A stretch of 64,000 bases of DNA from Basidiobolus meristosporus CBS 931.73 (GCA_002104905.1 MCFE01000022.1:171240-235239); one strand, 5' to 3'; positions 21,159 through 34,401 are shown, numbered from the stretch's first letter. Notes: generated by a model not told the origin, from the letters alone. A program made the numbers and translations.

Positions 21159-22118
21159 ATGTACATCCGTGACATAATAACGTTCATCCTTTTTTCGTAC
21201 TGCATCTCGGCCGTTCTAGGCGAGAAATTCCCCTACTGCAAGAATCAATATGAAATCACCAATCAACATTGCCAATATCTTCGCAAATACCCACAGAGTA
21301 ACCGCAATTATGAGAAAAGAATCAAGCGGCTTTCAATGGTGGATCTGCAATCTAAGCCTAAGCTGATGGCCAAGTTGATCACCAATGTGTTCGAGTACGG
21401 ATCAACGACATTTGGCTACGCGACGTGTGAGAAACTGGGGGATGGGCGTGGGTATACCTGTGGCTTGGTCGGATTCACCACAGGGACAAATGACGCCTTA
21501 GCTGTAATCGCCGCATACGACAAGCTCAAGCCCGGCTCCGAATTATCCAAGTTTATTCCGGAACTCACTCGGATAAGCAAACTAGACTGGGATACTAACG
21601 GGCGAGATAATACCAATAAGCTTCAAGGATTTACCGAGGCATGGTCAAAAATCAGTTGCTCTGACCCATTATTTCGCGCAGTTCAGGACAAAGTTGCTGA
21701 CCAGCTTTATCTCGTCCCAGGTCTTCAGTTGGGTGAAGCAGCAGGTGTTCAAACCAACTTGGGCAAAGCTATCATGTACGATACTGCTGTCCAGCATGGA
21801 TGGGAAGAGGATGACGGAGTCAGTTTGCTTACTATACTGAACTTGGTTGGCTCTCCTAATGGTCGAACGGAAGCCCAATATCTTGAGGATTTTATAAAGG
21901 CTCGTTGGATTGTGCTCTGCTGTACCAAAGATAACGTTTGGCCAGCTTCAGCAGACAGGACCAGTGATTTAATGGATTTACTGAAGACCGGGAATTTCGA
22001 CCTGACCCCGCCCGTGAGCTTGAAGGCTTACACAACTCGGATTTCGGGGAATGAAGATCCTGGTAAAAACATAACTGGGTGCAGCGGGAGTAAAAAGGGG
22101 AAGAGCGGAGGTAAGTAA
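21159..22118 (+). CDS. Secreted GH46 chitosanase
   Basis: 319-residue enzyme that cuts chitosan (endo-beta-1,4-glucosaminidase). The start at 21159 is the first ATG of the frame and gives a good signal peptide (MYIRDIITFILFSYCISAVLG). The family core is plain: the EKLGDGRGYTCGLVGFTTGT stretch, then NDALAV. The catalytic acid is Glu91 and the assisting Asp is Asp112, aligned with Glu22 and Asp40 of the Streptomyces N174 enzyme. Later blocks GEAAGVQTNLGKA, YDTAVQHGW and the FIKARW helix also fit. The C-terminus has a short basic Gly/Ser/Lys tail (GSKKGKSGGK). The final GGTAAGTAA could be an intron donor (GTAAGT), so a further exon is not excluded. GH46 is mostly bacterial and patchy in fungi, so ancient transfer is plausible. 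Confidence 0.92.
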   Translation: MYIRDIITFILFSYCISAVLGEKFPYCKNQYEITNQHCQYLRKYPQSNRNYEKRIKRLSMVDLQSKPKLMAKLITNVFEYGSTTFGYATCEKLGDGRGYTCGLVGFTTGTNDALAVIAAYDKLKPGSELSKFIPELTRISKLDWDTNGRDNTNKLQGFTEAWSKISCSDPLFRAVQDKVADQLYLVPGLQLGEAAGVQTNLGKAIMYDTAVQHGWEEDDGVSLLTILNLVGSPNGRTEAQYLEDFIKARWIVLCCTKDNVWPASADRTSDLMDLLKTGNFDLTPPVSLKAYTTRISGNEDPGKNITGCSGSKKGKSGGK

Positions 22119-22555
22119 TATGGAACAGCTGTTGACAGCTTTTTCACTCAATATCCTGGCTCTTGTTTTGTGTATATGTATGATAGCTACAGCTTTTTTG
22201 AATCCACAATACCGAAGCGTTGATTGCAATAAACTAGACTTGTCTGCAAGTTATCTTAATTTTGCATGTTACTTCTACCTAAATTTAACCAGTCTTGTTT
22301 TAAGTTGGAATGCGCTCTGCTATATATATTAACGAAGTTTGAGTAAGCTAGCATGAAGATGGCTTTACACTTAATCATGATTGTTTCGTTTCATAGTTGG
22401 TGCTAAAATCTGTTAGGAGTGTTCTCTAATCGAGCCAGCAAAGTATCAACATTGACGAATAAGATGGAAGATTACGAAAAAAAATCGATGTCACTGATTC
22501 TTATGTAAAGATGGAGATTGCACAGGATTCCGTTCACTTCACAGTTACCTTCAAG
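22119..22555. other. Intergenic
   Basis: 3' flank of the chitosanase. A 70-codon hydrophobic ORF (22120-22332) follows directly but shows no family. If the GTAAGT at the end of the chitosanase were spliced, some of it could be coding. Not annotated as a gene. Confidence 0.4.
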
Positions 22556-25073
22556 ATGGCTTCCATCGTGATCGCACATAAGGCCAATCCTTTGGCGTAT
22601 GGTTAGTTAATGTTAGTCTGTTCGTATACATAGCTGTTTACTTACCCGAAATTATTCAGCTCCTCTTGCCTTGGCTTTCTATTTGAAAACTCAATCCGTT
22701 GAGGTCAAATTTGAAGATGCCGATTCCTTGAAAGACGGCGCAAACGCTCAACTTATTATTGGCAGGTTTGTAAAAGTAGAAGACGACTGCACGCTTCAAG
22801 TACTAATAGTTTTTCTGGCCCTATTAGCGAAACTTTCGTTGGTGATGATATTTACAAACAATTGTCTGCTAAATTCGCTGATACCTTGGGCGAATTCACT
22901 GCTGAGGTAATATTGGATTCACGCATGCATTGGCAAGCTATTTTCTGACTTTGAATATGGTAATTTAGAGTGAAAAGGCACTTGAGAAGGCAAAGGCCAT
23001 TACTGCTGCTGACTTCAAATCCCTGAACGCCATCACTGGCGAGTTGGATCACTTTTTGACAATGCGCAGCTTCGTCTCTGGTTATAAGCTCTCAGTTGCT
23101 GATTTCGCACTTTTCGGAGCCTTGAAAGGTACTTCATCTAACTAGTGTATTTTCATCAATAATTTCTAACTTGTTATTTCACAATAGCCAATGCCGTTTT
23201 CAGTCGTCAACTTAAGACCAACCAAAATATTGGTACCCATCTAGCTCGTTGGTTCCAATTCATTGCTTCTCTTGACTGCGTTAAGGAAGCTTTAGTTGCT
23301 CTTCAACAATCTATCGATTCCGTCAAGGTAAAGTTATTTTCGATTTACTTCGAGCCATGATCTCGTATTTAAACCACATTCTCGTAGGATCGCAAAGATC
23401 AAGGTTCCTTTGATATTGATCTCAAGGGAGCCAAGATGGGTGAGGTTGTCACTAGATTCCCCCCTGAGCCAAGTGGTTACCTTCACATTGGACATGCCAA
23501 GGCTGCATTGTTAAACCAGTATTTTGCTGAAACCTACAAAGGAAAGATGATCGTCCGTTTTGATGACACCAATCCTTCCAAGGAAAAGGTCGAATACGAA
23601 GAAAGCATCAAGGAAGATTTGAAGCTCATCGGAGTCGATTCTGACAACGTCACTCATACCTCTGACTACTTCGATCAACTCTACGAGCACGCCCTCCAAC
23701 TTATCAAGAAGGGTCTTGCATATGCTGATGATACTGATCAAGCTACCATGCGTGATCAGCGTATGCATGGTGTTCCTTCTAAGAACCGCGACAACTCAGT
23801 TGAGGAGAATCTTCGCCGCTTCGAGGAGATGACAAAGGGTACTGAATTTGGACAAACCAATTGTCTACGTGCCAAGATCTCTGTTGACAACAAGAACAAG
23901 GCTTTGCGTGATCCTGTTATTTATCGCTGCAACTTGCTTCCCCATCACCTTGTTGGCGACAAATGGAAGGTCTATCCTACCTACGACTTTGCATGCCCTA
24001 TCGTGGACTCTCTTGAAGGTGTCACCCATGCCCTCAGAACCAACGAATACCGTGACCGTAACCCACAATACGAATGGATGCTTGAAGCCACTGGCGTTAG
24101 AAAGGTTCACATCTGGGATTTCTCCCGTATGAACTTTGTCTACACCCTACTCTCCAAGCGTAAGCTCCAATGGTTTGTTGACCAAGGTTTGGTCACTGGT
24201 TGGGATGATCCTCGTTTCCCTACTGTTCGTGGTATCCGCCGCCGTGGTATGACTATTGAAGCTTTGAAGCAGTACATTTTGATGCAAGGTGCTTCCCAAA
24301 ATGTTCTCATGCTCGAATGGGACAAACTATGGGCTTTGAACAAGAAGGTCATTGACCCTGTTTCTCCTCGCCACACCGCCGTTGCCAAGGATAATATGTG
24401 CAAGGTTACCATTGTTGGTGGTCCCGAGAAGCCATATGTCAAGGATATGCCAAAGCATAAGAAGAATCCTGAAGTTGGCCTCAAGAAGACTGTCTTCTCA
24501 TCCACCATCTACATCGAACAAGATGATGCCAAGGCCCTTCAAGCTGGTGAAGAAGTTACCCTCATGGATTGGGGAAATGCCATTGTCTCCAAGGACTTCA
24601 AGGTCGAGGAAGGCCAAGCTGTTGAATCTGTCACCATGGAGCTTCATTTGGAAGGTGACTTCAAAAAAACCAAGAAGAAGATCACCTGGTTGGCTGCTGA
24701 CGGTCAAGAGGAGTTTGGCAAATTGGTTAATCTTGAATTATTGGATTATGACTATTTGATCACCAAGAAGAAGCTCGAGGAGGATGATGAAATCAAGGAT
24801 GTCATCACCCCCGTGACCGAATTTAAATCCATCGCCGTTGGAGATGCCAATCTTGCTGAAGTGAAGGTTGGTGATATCATCCAATTGGAGCGCAAGGGAT
24901 ACTACATTGCGGATCAAGCAGCCTCCGCCGACTTGCCATTGAAGCTGATCCGTATTCCTGATGGTAAGGCCAACACCATGGCCTCCAAAGCCGATGACAG
25001 CCAATCCAAGAAAGCCAAGGCACCCAAGAAGGAGAAGAAGGAGAAGAAAGCGAAGGAACAAAAAACCCAATAG
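22556..25073 (+). CDS. GUS1: Cytosolic glutamyl-tRNA synthetase
   Basis: Charges tRNA-Glu in the cytosol; class I synthetase of the archaeal/eukaryotic type. Six exons: 22556-22601, 22660-22765, 22828-22906, 22969-23128, 23188-23327, 23388-25073. All have canonical GT..AG introns in consistent phase; the product is 738 residues. The N-terminal 180 residues are the GST-like domain that in yeast binds Arc1. HIGH is at 210-213 (SGYLHIGHAK). The KMSKS equivalent is LLSKRKLQW. The anticodon-binding beta-barrels follow, ending in a lysine-rich tail (KAPKKEKKEKKAKEQ). All introns sit in the first 830 bp. It is a useful control here, since its frame is unbroken. Confidence 0.96.
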
Positions 25074-26025
25074 AGAAATTTCAAGCATTGGTTTGTGAGT
25101 CGCCAATTGTGTACAAACAAGCTGTAATAAAGAAATCCAGAGTATATGCAAATATTGTTTGGTAACCAATAGGAGGGCCACTCTATACAATCATAACAGC
25201 GAGACAAGAATAATCATATGATTTGAGATGAAGGTTTAACCTTCTTCGGAATGAAACATCCGAACCCCAAAATTGCCCATCGAAGGAGCGTGATTAACGC
25301 ATAAATAGAATGACAATGAACTCAAATGAAACAGGTATTGGACAAGTAACCATGCCACTGAAATGAGAATATCTATCAGAAGACGGCGAAGGCGAATCTA
25401 TCAACAAACAGAATGTGAGGAGTCACGCCATCTGAAAAATGTAGGGATAATCTCGCAATAGTTTTATTAGTGTCCACAAGCGCTCCAGCCTCATCAACTC
25501 CACCACGGTCAACGATTCAGAAGTCTTACAGCAATTAATCATTCTCAGACCAGCCAAATCTTCGACATTACAACACATCGAACCACAGTTTTAAACGAAC
25601 CCTAAGTCTGGCTTGGCTGGATAGTATTGATGCATCCTAAACCAGGATCACCAGACAGAGCTACATAAAGGATCTCTACCACAGTCCCATCTACAATGAT
25701 CCATTTCTACGTAAGGCAGTAGCTTGAGGAGGATACATGTAATATGACTTACTGATATGAGTTATTTGAAGGGTAGTAACCAGCACCGATGAAACCTATG
25801 TGTAGTATCATGTCAGCCAAGTATAGCTAAAACCTGCCCTGGTGAAATAGGAAATCGCCATTAATCAACCGGAATCCGCACTGGGAATTAGATATATAAT
25901 AAACTCGCCGCCGCTCGCCTGTGCTATCCGGAAGTTTTGGATTTGTTTAATGCCCTCCATCCGTTAATAAGTTGTTTTCCTTTGATTGAGCCCATTGTAC
26001 ATTATCTATCCGTCTGCGTATTCCC
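25074..26025. other. Intergenic, no gene supported
   Basis: About 950 bp between two plus-strand genes. AT-rich, only short ORFs without recognisable features. Confidence 0.6.
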
Positions 26026-27228
26026 ATGGAGGCGACGATACCTGCATTGCGTAGAGAACAGATCGATCTGATTGCAACCATGAGCCTAAGCATCAGTACT
26101 ATTTCTCTTGCTTGCAGTCTCTTTGCCATCCTCATCTTACTGATACTCTGTCCCTGCTCCAGAGGAAACACGAATCAAGCCTCGATACGGCTCCTGACTT
26201 TTATCGCCTTTGCGGATGCTATGTATTCGGTCTTTCAAATCGTAAGCCATACCATGCCCTCTGAGAGTTTCCTATGCAGTCTCTCAGCCTGGGGACTGAT
26301 CTACTTCACCCTATCCTCGGTGTTCCTTCGACTCGCAGTCGTGATAAACATTCAGCTAGCTGTTGTGAAAAGCACAAAGAGCACCACCATTTCTGCGTTT
26401 CACTACCTTTTGGTTGCCATGGCTTTGCCTCTGCTGCTCTCTATCGTACCGATCAGCATCAGAATTTTTGGTCGAACCCCTCACAAGGATATTTGCTGGT
26501 TCAAAAATGATGGAGACAATACCAGCTTTCTGTGGCAATGGTTTTTCTACTATATGTGGGTGTTGTTGGGAGTCCTTTATTCCATCATATCCATACTACT
26601 CATTGTCCGTTACCTGCAAGAGCAACAATCGGAAATTCAGGGAGACATCGAGGCGGCAGTCCCAAGAAATCCTCTGGAGTACGATTCATTTCCTCAATAC
26701 CAGTCCAATGGACTTATCAAACAAGCCATCTATCGTACTTGCTGGTATCCCATCATTCCTATCATCTCGCAAAGTTTTGTTATGGTGAGTGCTCTGATCT
26801 TGACCACTAGAAAGGAGACTATATTCCCGGTCTATCTTATCTCAGTAATTGCCACTGCTTTGCAGGGCACTTTGACTGCCATTGTGTTTGCTAACGATCC
26901 CGCAGTCAACGAAGCTGCCTCCTACTTTCAAAAGTCCCTGGTGAAGAAATATTACTACGATTACCAGCAAGCACAACACCTTCCGCCCAAGATTCAAGGG
27001 AGGAAGGGATCGATTACCTCACTACTATCCAATGGGTCTTCCCCTGAAACCACAACCAGTTACTCCACTCATTCCCCTGGAATTGCCTCTGACAATGGTA
27101 TGCAAGTCGATCAAGGGATTACGATTGATTCGAATCCGAATAGCTCTTGGCTCTCTCACTTACTGTACAAAGTTGTTAGGAGAGCTCTGGTAAGGGTCGA
27201 GCTCGATGCCCACCCTCCTTCACATTGA
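26026..27228 (+). CDS. Seven-transmembrane receptor, cAMP-receptor/Git3-like
   Basis: 400-residue single-exon membrane protein with seven hydrophobic segments between about residues 18 and 290. The arrangement RLLTFIAFADAMYS in the second helix, a Cys in each of the first two extracellular loops (FLCSLSAWG, DICWFKND), CWYPIIPI in helix 6 and GTLTAIVFANDPAV in helix 7 fit the CAR/Git3 group of fungal and amoebal GPCRs. The cytosolic tail (from about 300) is Ser/Thr-rich and suited to phosphorylation. Likely a nutrient or signal sensor coupled to a G protein. The ligand cannot be inferred. The start is the first ATG after in-frame stops. Confidence 0.8.
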   Translation: MEATIPALRREQIDLIATMSLSISTISLACSLFAILILLILCPCSRGNTNQASIRLLTFIAFADAMYSVFQIVSHTMPSESFLCSLSAWGLIYFTLSSVFLRLAVVINIQLAVVKSTKSTTISAFHYLLVAMALPLLLSIVPISIRIFGRTPHKDICWFKNDGDNTSFLWQWFFYYMWVLLGVLYSIISILLIVRYLQEQQSEIQGDIEAAVPRNPLEYDSFPQYQSNGLIKQAIYRTCWYPIIPIISQSFVMVSALILTTRKETIFPVYLISVIATALQGTLTAIVFANDPAVNEAASYFQKSLVKKYYYDYQQAQHLPPKIQGRKGSITSLLSNGSSPETTTSYSTHSPGIASDNGMQVDQGITIDSNPNSSWLSHLLYKVVRRALVRVELDAHPPSH

Positions 27229-27528
27229 AAATGTCGCTTGACACCTTGAAGTAAATGTGCATGTATATAAGTAGCCACCCTCTGTATTTACTGCCATGTT
27301 CTGGGTGCCTGGTTTCAGTTGGACTCAGGTGTCCAGAATAAAAACTGCTTCCTTCGCTTTTTGATTTTAATACATAATAACCAGCTGTTGGATCAAGGAC
27401 CATGGCTTATTTTCCAACCCGTCGATTCTTTCTTCGAATGTATGATTATGAAAGATAGAAGCAAAAATTTATAAACATAGAATCAGAGCTGTCAATTTGC
27501 TCTCTCATACGTGTGCATAACTACAGAC
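27229..27528. other. Convergent 3' flanks
   Basis: 300 bp between the receptor and RAP1 stop codons. No gene. Confidence 0.5.
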
Positions 27529-30133
27529 TTACATAGATTCTGAATAAAAGTTCAAGAATTGATTCCTCAAATGAGTACGCTTATGGCCCTTTCTGTTTAA
27601 GAGCTCTTGGATGACATCACTATTGTCTCCATCTAGTAGGATTTGGTCTTCAGCTGCAGTCCAGCAAATGTCACTACATTCTAATACGTTGTTAATAATG
27701 GCTCTGATTTCTCTCTTTCCCTCAAGACATACCTTTTTCTCCGTGAAGCAGGATTTGATGAGCATCCGCGAAGTTACCAGAAGTGGACTTGATGGCTTTG
27801 ATAGCTGCCTCGGGTGTAGAGTTCGTGGCTGCACAGAGTCCTTTGATCATCCTCAAGTATAGTGTCCTATATGTGTGGAAAGCATCACCTTGATCATCAC
27901 CTAGAGAGTAGTCATAATAGCATAAGTTTCCATGTTAATCCTGCGCATCAGAGCCGATAATACCTTGCTCATGATCATCATGTATAGCTGTAGTCATAGG
28001 AATGTTGTCTGTAACAGTATTATCTGCTGTGTTTGGCTTACGAGGTATTATGGGAGGCTTGCCGACGGCTTTGGTCACCGTAGCCTTTGAATCTTGGTGA
28101 TTGGAAAGTGCAGGTGTATTGCTTCTGGCTCTGGCAACTCTTCCCGAGCTCTTTTGTTTATGAGAGACAGGAGTCTGACTTCTATTCCTAGTGATTGGCG
28201 TCGAGGAAGCCCTTATTTGCTGACGCACCGGCTCAAGTTTTTCACCAAAGGAAGCATGATCAGCAGTTGAATCATTTGACGCTTCAAGATTCTCGGAACT
28301 AGGATTGGTTACATTTACAATTGATGGGTCTAGCTCATTGACATGATCTTCGGTCTGTATATTTGTCTCAGCATTGCGAGAATCCGGGTCTTGTTCGGCT
28401 TGCTCCAGCTGAGTAAGTCTATCCGCAGCACCATCATCAACCCCCTCCTCCTCATCGTCGTTGCCATTATCGTCTACTTGGGACTCAAAAGATTCCGCTA
28501 GTGCTTCACTTTGAGCTTGAGAGAGATCTTCCATTGACTCATCTAGAGTGTCGTTAAACTTCTGAGTAAGGGGCTGAATCTCTTGTGACTCCACATCACC
28601 ATCTTCCTCGATCGACGCCATATCCGCATCATCCTCTTCAATTTGAAGTTCTATTTCCATCCCACGCATCTCGTCATGGTCTTTTATGTTTGACTTTTCC
28701 ATCGCACCACCACTGGGTTCACTAAAAATTGCTAAGATTGAGGGGAATGCAATTATTCAAATTGTATGAAAATGAAACCTACCGTATTTTTGAAGAGCTT
28801 AGAGATTGTGATTCCAATTCACTTTCGTGATACTCAGATTCCTGAGTTAGCAATTGGTTCTCCGAAACCATTTGCGACTCTGGCTCATCACTGATTTCTT
28901 CTTGTGTTTGTTGAGTGATCTCTTCGTAAGATTCAAACGCTGGAATTGACTCTTCTTGTGAGGATCTAAAGTCGATGTCTTCCTTTTCGCTTGTTACATT
29001 CGACAAATTTATTTCGTCGACCATGTCGGTATCAGCTTGAGTGTGCTCGGTCACCTCCTCATATAAGATTGATTGGTCTACGTCTTCCTCGTCAGAATCT
29101 TCGATGACATAACTCTCTATCATCGAGACTCGTACTGTAGGAGTACCCTGTACCTCAAGAGGCTCGCTACGACCTTTCGCGTCAGAGTCGTTAGCAGGCT
29201 CAGATTTGATTTTTATAGAAATTTCGTCATCCACTTCTTCATCAGAAGCCTCCTGCTCCCCTACGCCTATCTGCTCTTCACCTTCACCTTCCTCCATCTC
29301 TTCCTCACCCTCCTCGTTCACGTCTTGATAATCTTGAGCCTGAGTTAACGGTTGGTTGCTATCAGAATCAGAGTCAGATTCAGGCTGGGATATTCTGCGT
29401 TTTTTGAATGCTGTCGCGTCAGAAGCACCATTACTTGCAGAAGGACCCAAAGATTTTCTTTGGTTCGGTGCTAAAAATTTGATGTATCTATCTCTCCAAG
29501 ACTGCCAGGTATGTCTTCGATTCTACCGTAGGTGGATTTGCATTAATTTTCTCATGCTTGATGATAGTGGATAACAACTACGTATGTAAAATACCTTTGC
29601 CTCCAACTCCTTGTATATCTTGTTTCCATGAGCAGAATCGGGGTTTTTAGATACCAAATCTAAGAGCACACGATCATCGCTGGAGGTGAAAGTAGTACGA
29701 CTAAAGAGGCGGATTGATTAAGACTTAGCTAACACCCGATTTGTACGAACTTCTATTTCCATACCCTTTTTTGAGAGCCTTTGGCTTTCTAGGCGTTTGT
29801 TTGATCGCATACTTCAAATTTTCTTGAAGCTTCCCGCTTTTCACTGAATCGTAAATGAAATTTTTGGAGAATATCTGACTTCCAGTGTCATTGTGGAAGG
29901 TCTTCTCCCATAAAACCACATCGGCTGCCTTTTCGTCTCTAACGACTTTACCGCCATGTTTCTAAAAATCGAGTTTAGTTTTTTGACGCGTAAAAAAGTG
30001 GAGTTGCCGCGTGTATAAGGATTCACCCTACCGTGATCAACTCGACCAGTTCGCCTTTCTTGACCCCTGCTGGTACATAAAAAGACATGGGCTTTCCATT
30101 TTTCTGAAATATATTCTTGACTTGCTTCGTCAT
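27529..30133 (-). CDS. RAP1: Rap1-type telomere protein (BRCT, Myb, RCT)
   Basis: Subunit of the telomere-capping complex. Seven exons, from the ATG: 30133-30032, 29961-29747, 29700-29595, 29522-28783, 28721-27964, 27900-27733, 27680-27529. All are GT..AG and in frame; 746 residues. Residues 1-95 form a BRCT domain of the Rap1 kind (KNGKPMSFYVPAG, KHGGKVV, then IFSKNFIYDSVKSGKL). A Myb domain follows at about 107-165 (RTTFTSSDDRVLLDLV ... HTWQSWRDRYIKFL). A long acidic, Ser/Gln-rich low-complexity linker occupies about 170-640. The last 100 residues match the RCT domain (ADAHQILL, CWTAAEDQILLDGDNSDV, then HLRNQFLNFY), which binds a TRF-type partner in animals and S. pombe. Having one Myb and an RCT makes recruitment through a partner more likely than direct DNA binding as in S. 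cerevisiae. Confidence 0.9.
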
Positions 30134-31004
30134 AACGGTTTACGGCGTTTTCTGGCAAATTGTCTTCGGTGTATTGCTTGACAAGTGGTGAAATTTACAG
30201 TAACACGCCTGATGTTTGTTGCGACATTTGCTTCAACCAATAACAATGACCTCTACTCCGAATGGGAGTATTTATTTTGTTTTCCATCAGCTATTATTAT
30301 TGACCCAATTCCTGGAACACATATGACAAATGCTGTGTGTATATGCACGGGAGCTGCACCCACGATTACAACCCGCAGTATTGATATGGAATCCTATATT
30401 CCACATCATTCTGCTATCTAATTAATCAAGAATTAATTCCCTTCCCAGTCGGCTTAACCTTTTTGGTTAATCCAGTCGAAACATAAGGAGGTCATCAATA
30501 AGACTACCCAATCGAGCAGCAAGCGCATATTTGGTCTACATCATGTAATGGCTTGATTGGCTAATGCTCAAGATGTACTCCTCAATAAATTAGCATTTCA
30601 CGAGTCATTAAGCTAGGAGTACTAGCTGTCCTTTAACAGAAATTCCGATCGTAAATCATTGAATAGTATTGTTCCGTAAACTGGATAGTTGATCCAACAT
30701 AATTAATTGGAAAGGACAGCAAGTGAGAAGCCCGAATTTAGAAATCTACTATTAGCAAACCCATGAATGTAGACTTGCTCCATTATGCTTGTACGACTCT
30801 ATTACATGAGTGATGATGGGTGCAACCCCTAAGTTCCGACTATTGTCACGATTATATCCATTCCATTCTTTGTAAATTAGTTTCTGCCTTTTCTCCGATT
30901 CTGCGGCTTTGTCAAAACATAACTACCCTCAGTACCCTTTAACCTTGTTAATCTACAAAGTCGTTTTATCTTCTCTTTATTCTTCTACGAACTAAAGCTT
31001 CACT
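30134..31004. other. Divergent intergenic region of RAP1 and ARF6
   Basis: About 870 bp. A 78-codon ORF (30185-30421) has no recognisable feature. Presumed promoter region of both genes. Confidence 0.5.
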
Positions 31005-31754
<750 letters not shown>

Positions 31755-32529
31755 CTTCAAAATATCGCAACCAACCCTTTTGTACTCGTACTCCTATTAC
31801 ACTTCCATTGAAATCCGATATACCAGCAGTTCTTCAGATATGTCAATATGATATATTCAGGCACTCATTATTACGTAGAGTTTTATTTATTCCAGAATAT
31901 ACAGTATTTCCCCTAAGCTATAATATGTAACACGCTCGATTGCTACGGCGCCATCATCGATACATCAACTTTACATAGTAGTTTATATCAATTCTAATAA
32001 ACTAATCACCTATTTAGCAATCTATACAGCCAGCCAGCCCCGATAAGTGGGCCGAAGTAGCCGTGCATTTGAGCATGCCTTGACTCTACTGTAAAGGCAA
32101 TTGATCCAAAATGCTTTATCAGTTGTTCTTACTGAATGCTCACTTTTTAGTCCTCATGACTAGTGAACTCCAATCCACCAATAATCTGGAATTTACATGT
32201 CGCCATCATTGCTGATCATTGCGAGTTGATTTGTGTGTTTGTGCGCTAGATTTCCCCCAGTTTTAGTTGAATTTCGGCTATTTATTTTGTATGTTTTACC
32301 TATTTCTACGCTTGTGATAGGTTTGAACGCTACATCTGAGATCTGTTGAGCACGACATGTTTAGTAATACTGGACTGTACTTACCTCAGACCCATTAATA
32401 AGCACGCTATCTGGTGGAATATATAGTGCCGTGGAGCACCCGTGGTTCCATTCTGCGCTTGTATTTATCTTCGATTTAATTTTTTTCTTTCCACATTACC
32501 ATCTTCGCTTTGAGCGTACTGCATCGCCA
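31755..32529. other. Intergenic
   Basis: 3' flank of ARF6 and promoter of the acyltransferase; AATATATAG near 32419-32427 is a TATA candidate about 105 bp before the ATG. No gene seen. Confidence 0.5.
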
Positions 32530-34104
32530 ATGTTTTCTCGTTCTGTCATAAGAAATATTGCTGGGTCGTTTCGTACACCCTATCACAGCAAGGGTCCTGC
32601 TTCTATTAGCAAGATCCTCTCCACGGCCGCGTTCCACAGCTACACTCCCTCTCAAATTCGCCAATCCACCGTTACCCATAGCGGAAAACCCGAGCTCGAA
32701 ATGCCCCATTTCCCTTGCTTGGAGCGCTTGGAGAACCGTACTCGCTCTTTGCTTGACATGGGGCCGGAGCCAGCGTATCAAAACGTAATAACTGGCTACA
32801 AAACTTACCACCATTCTCGCCCCTTTTTATGTGATCATGGAGGAGTGTTGCGTGAATATGATCTTGCTTATGAGACGTGGGGGACGTTAAACGAGAAGAA
32901 AGACAATGTTATTCTATTACATACTGGTCTCTCTGCTAGTAGCCATGCGAAAAGTCATGCAGAGAATCCCAATCCAGGCTGGTGGGAAAAATTCATTGGT
33001 AACTTTCGGTTGTTTAAGACTAGCATTGTTCAACAGCGAAGCTAACACGTATTTCCAGGCCCGGGTTTGGCTATTGATACGAACCATTTCTTTGTCATTT
33101 GTACCAACGTCATAGGGGGCTGTTATGGCTCCAGCGGACCAAGCTCCATCGACCCGAATACCAACGAGCGCTACGCTACTCGGTTTCCTATTCTCACCAT
33201 CTTCGATATGATTCGCGCGCAATTCCATTTGTTGGATCACCTTGGTATCGATAAGCTCTATGCTAGTGTTGGAGCTAGTATGGGTGGGATGCAATCTATC
33301 GCCGCAGCTTCGCTCTTTCCCGAACGCGTCTCACGCGTTATTAGCATCTCTGGATGTGCAAGATCGCACCCCTACTCGATTGCTTTGAGACACACTCAGC
33401 GACAAGTCCTTATGTCCGATCCTAGCTGGAACCGTGGATTTTATTATGATGGGATCCCACCCCATATCGGTATGAAACTGGCTAGACAAATTGCAACGAT
33501 CACCTACAGATCTGGTCCGGAATGGGAGCAAAGATTCGCACGCAAAAGATTCCAAGAGGATCAAATTCCCTCATTATGCCCAGACTTCTTGATCGAAACG
33601 TACCTGGACCACCAGGGGGAAAAGTTCTGCCTGCAGTATGATGCCAATTCGCTACTGTACATCTCCAAGGCCATGGATATGTTCGACATGTCGGCTTCGG
33701 CGGTAAGAAAACTGCAAGAGAAGCGTGAGGCCAATGCAGCAAATATGAAATCGATATTGGCTGATAATGAGATGGTGGACGGTGCTGGGTTTTGCCTTAC
33801 AAGTGCACGCACAGCAGAAGATTCGGACTTTGAGAATGAGGATGTCAACCTTGATGTGGAGAAGGCCGATCTCATTAGAGGTATGAGCAGGATCAACATG
33901 CCAATCTTGGTTCTTGGTGTTCAGTCCGACATTCTATTCCCATCATGGCAGCAAAAGGAAATTGCTGACAGTATTCGAGCCGGCGGTAACAAATCCGTAA
34001 CTTATTACGAGTTGGATTCCCTCTATGGCCATGATACATTCTTGATCGACAGGGTGGGTGTAGGTGCTGCTGTCAAAGGCCATTTGGAGAACAGCGTAGT
34101 TTAA
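32530..34104 (+). CDS. Mitochondrial MetX-family serine O-acyltransferase (CysA/Cys2 type)
   Basis: Alpha/beta-hydrolase that activates serine (or homoserine) by O-acylation for cysteine/methionine synthesis. Exons 32530-32998 and 33059-34104; 504 residues. The basic Ser/Arg-rich N-terminus ([20 protein letters not shown]) looks like a mitochondrial presequence. Nucleophile elbow GASMGGM; charge-relay Asp in VQSDILFP and His in YGHDTFL. Blocks such as [28 protein letters not shown] and [17 protein letters not shown] resemble fungal CysA/Cys2 more than Met2. Homoserine O-acetyltransferase remains the alternative. The frame also reads upstream from a GTG, but 32530 is its first ATG. Confidence 0.9.
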
Positions 34105-34401
34105 CGGGACTTTCTAAATAATCATACTCACTTGCTCTTTAACTTGTAAATAACATTCAACTAGCATTTCTTACATACCATCAATAAACCAGATCCCTTA
34201 TCTAATTCCTCACGCAATTCCCAAGACATGTGCCAGGTATTTGGATTTGGAAACACATGTAGTACGAGGGGTTGAATCGATTTATTATTGTAGCATTAGC
34301 TCAATAAAGTCATGTCTAAAGGATTTAACAGAAGCGGTGATAATTTGTTTACATATATATGGATTATGAGACTCTGGATGGATTCTACGTAAATGAAGAT
34401 A
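34105..34401. other. Convergent 3' flanks
   Basis: About 300 bp between two stop codons. No gene. Confidence 0.5.

Noticed and set aside
22120-22332. Hydrophobic 70-codon ORF after the chitosanase
   Set aside because: Composition is that of AT-rich DNA and it overlaps the likely 3' flank; kept only as a possible extra exon.
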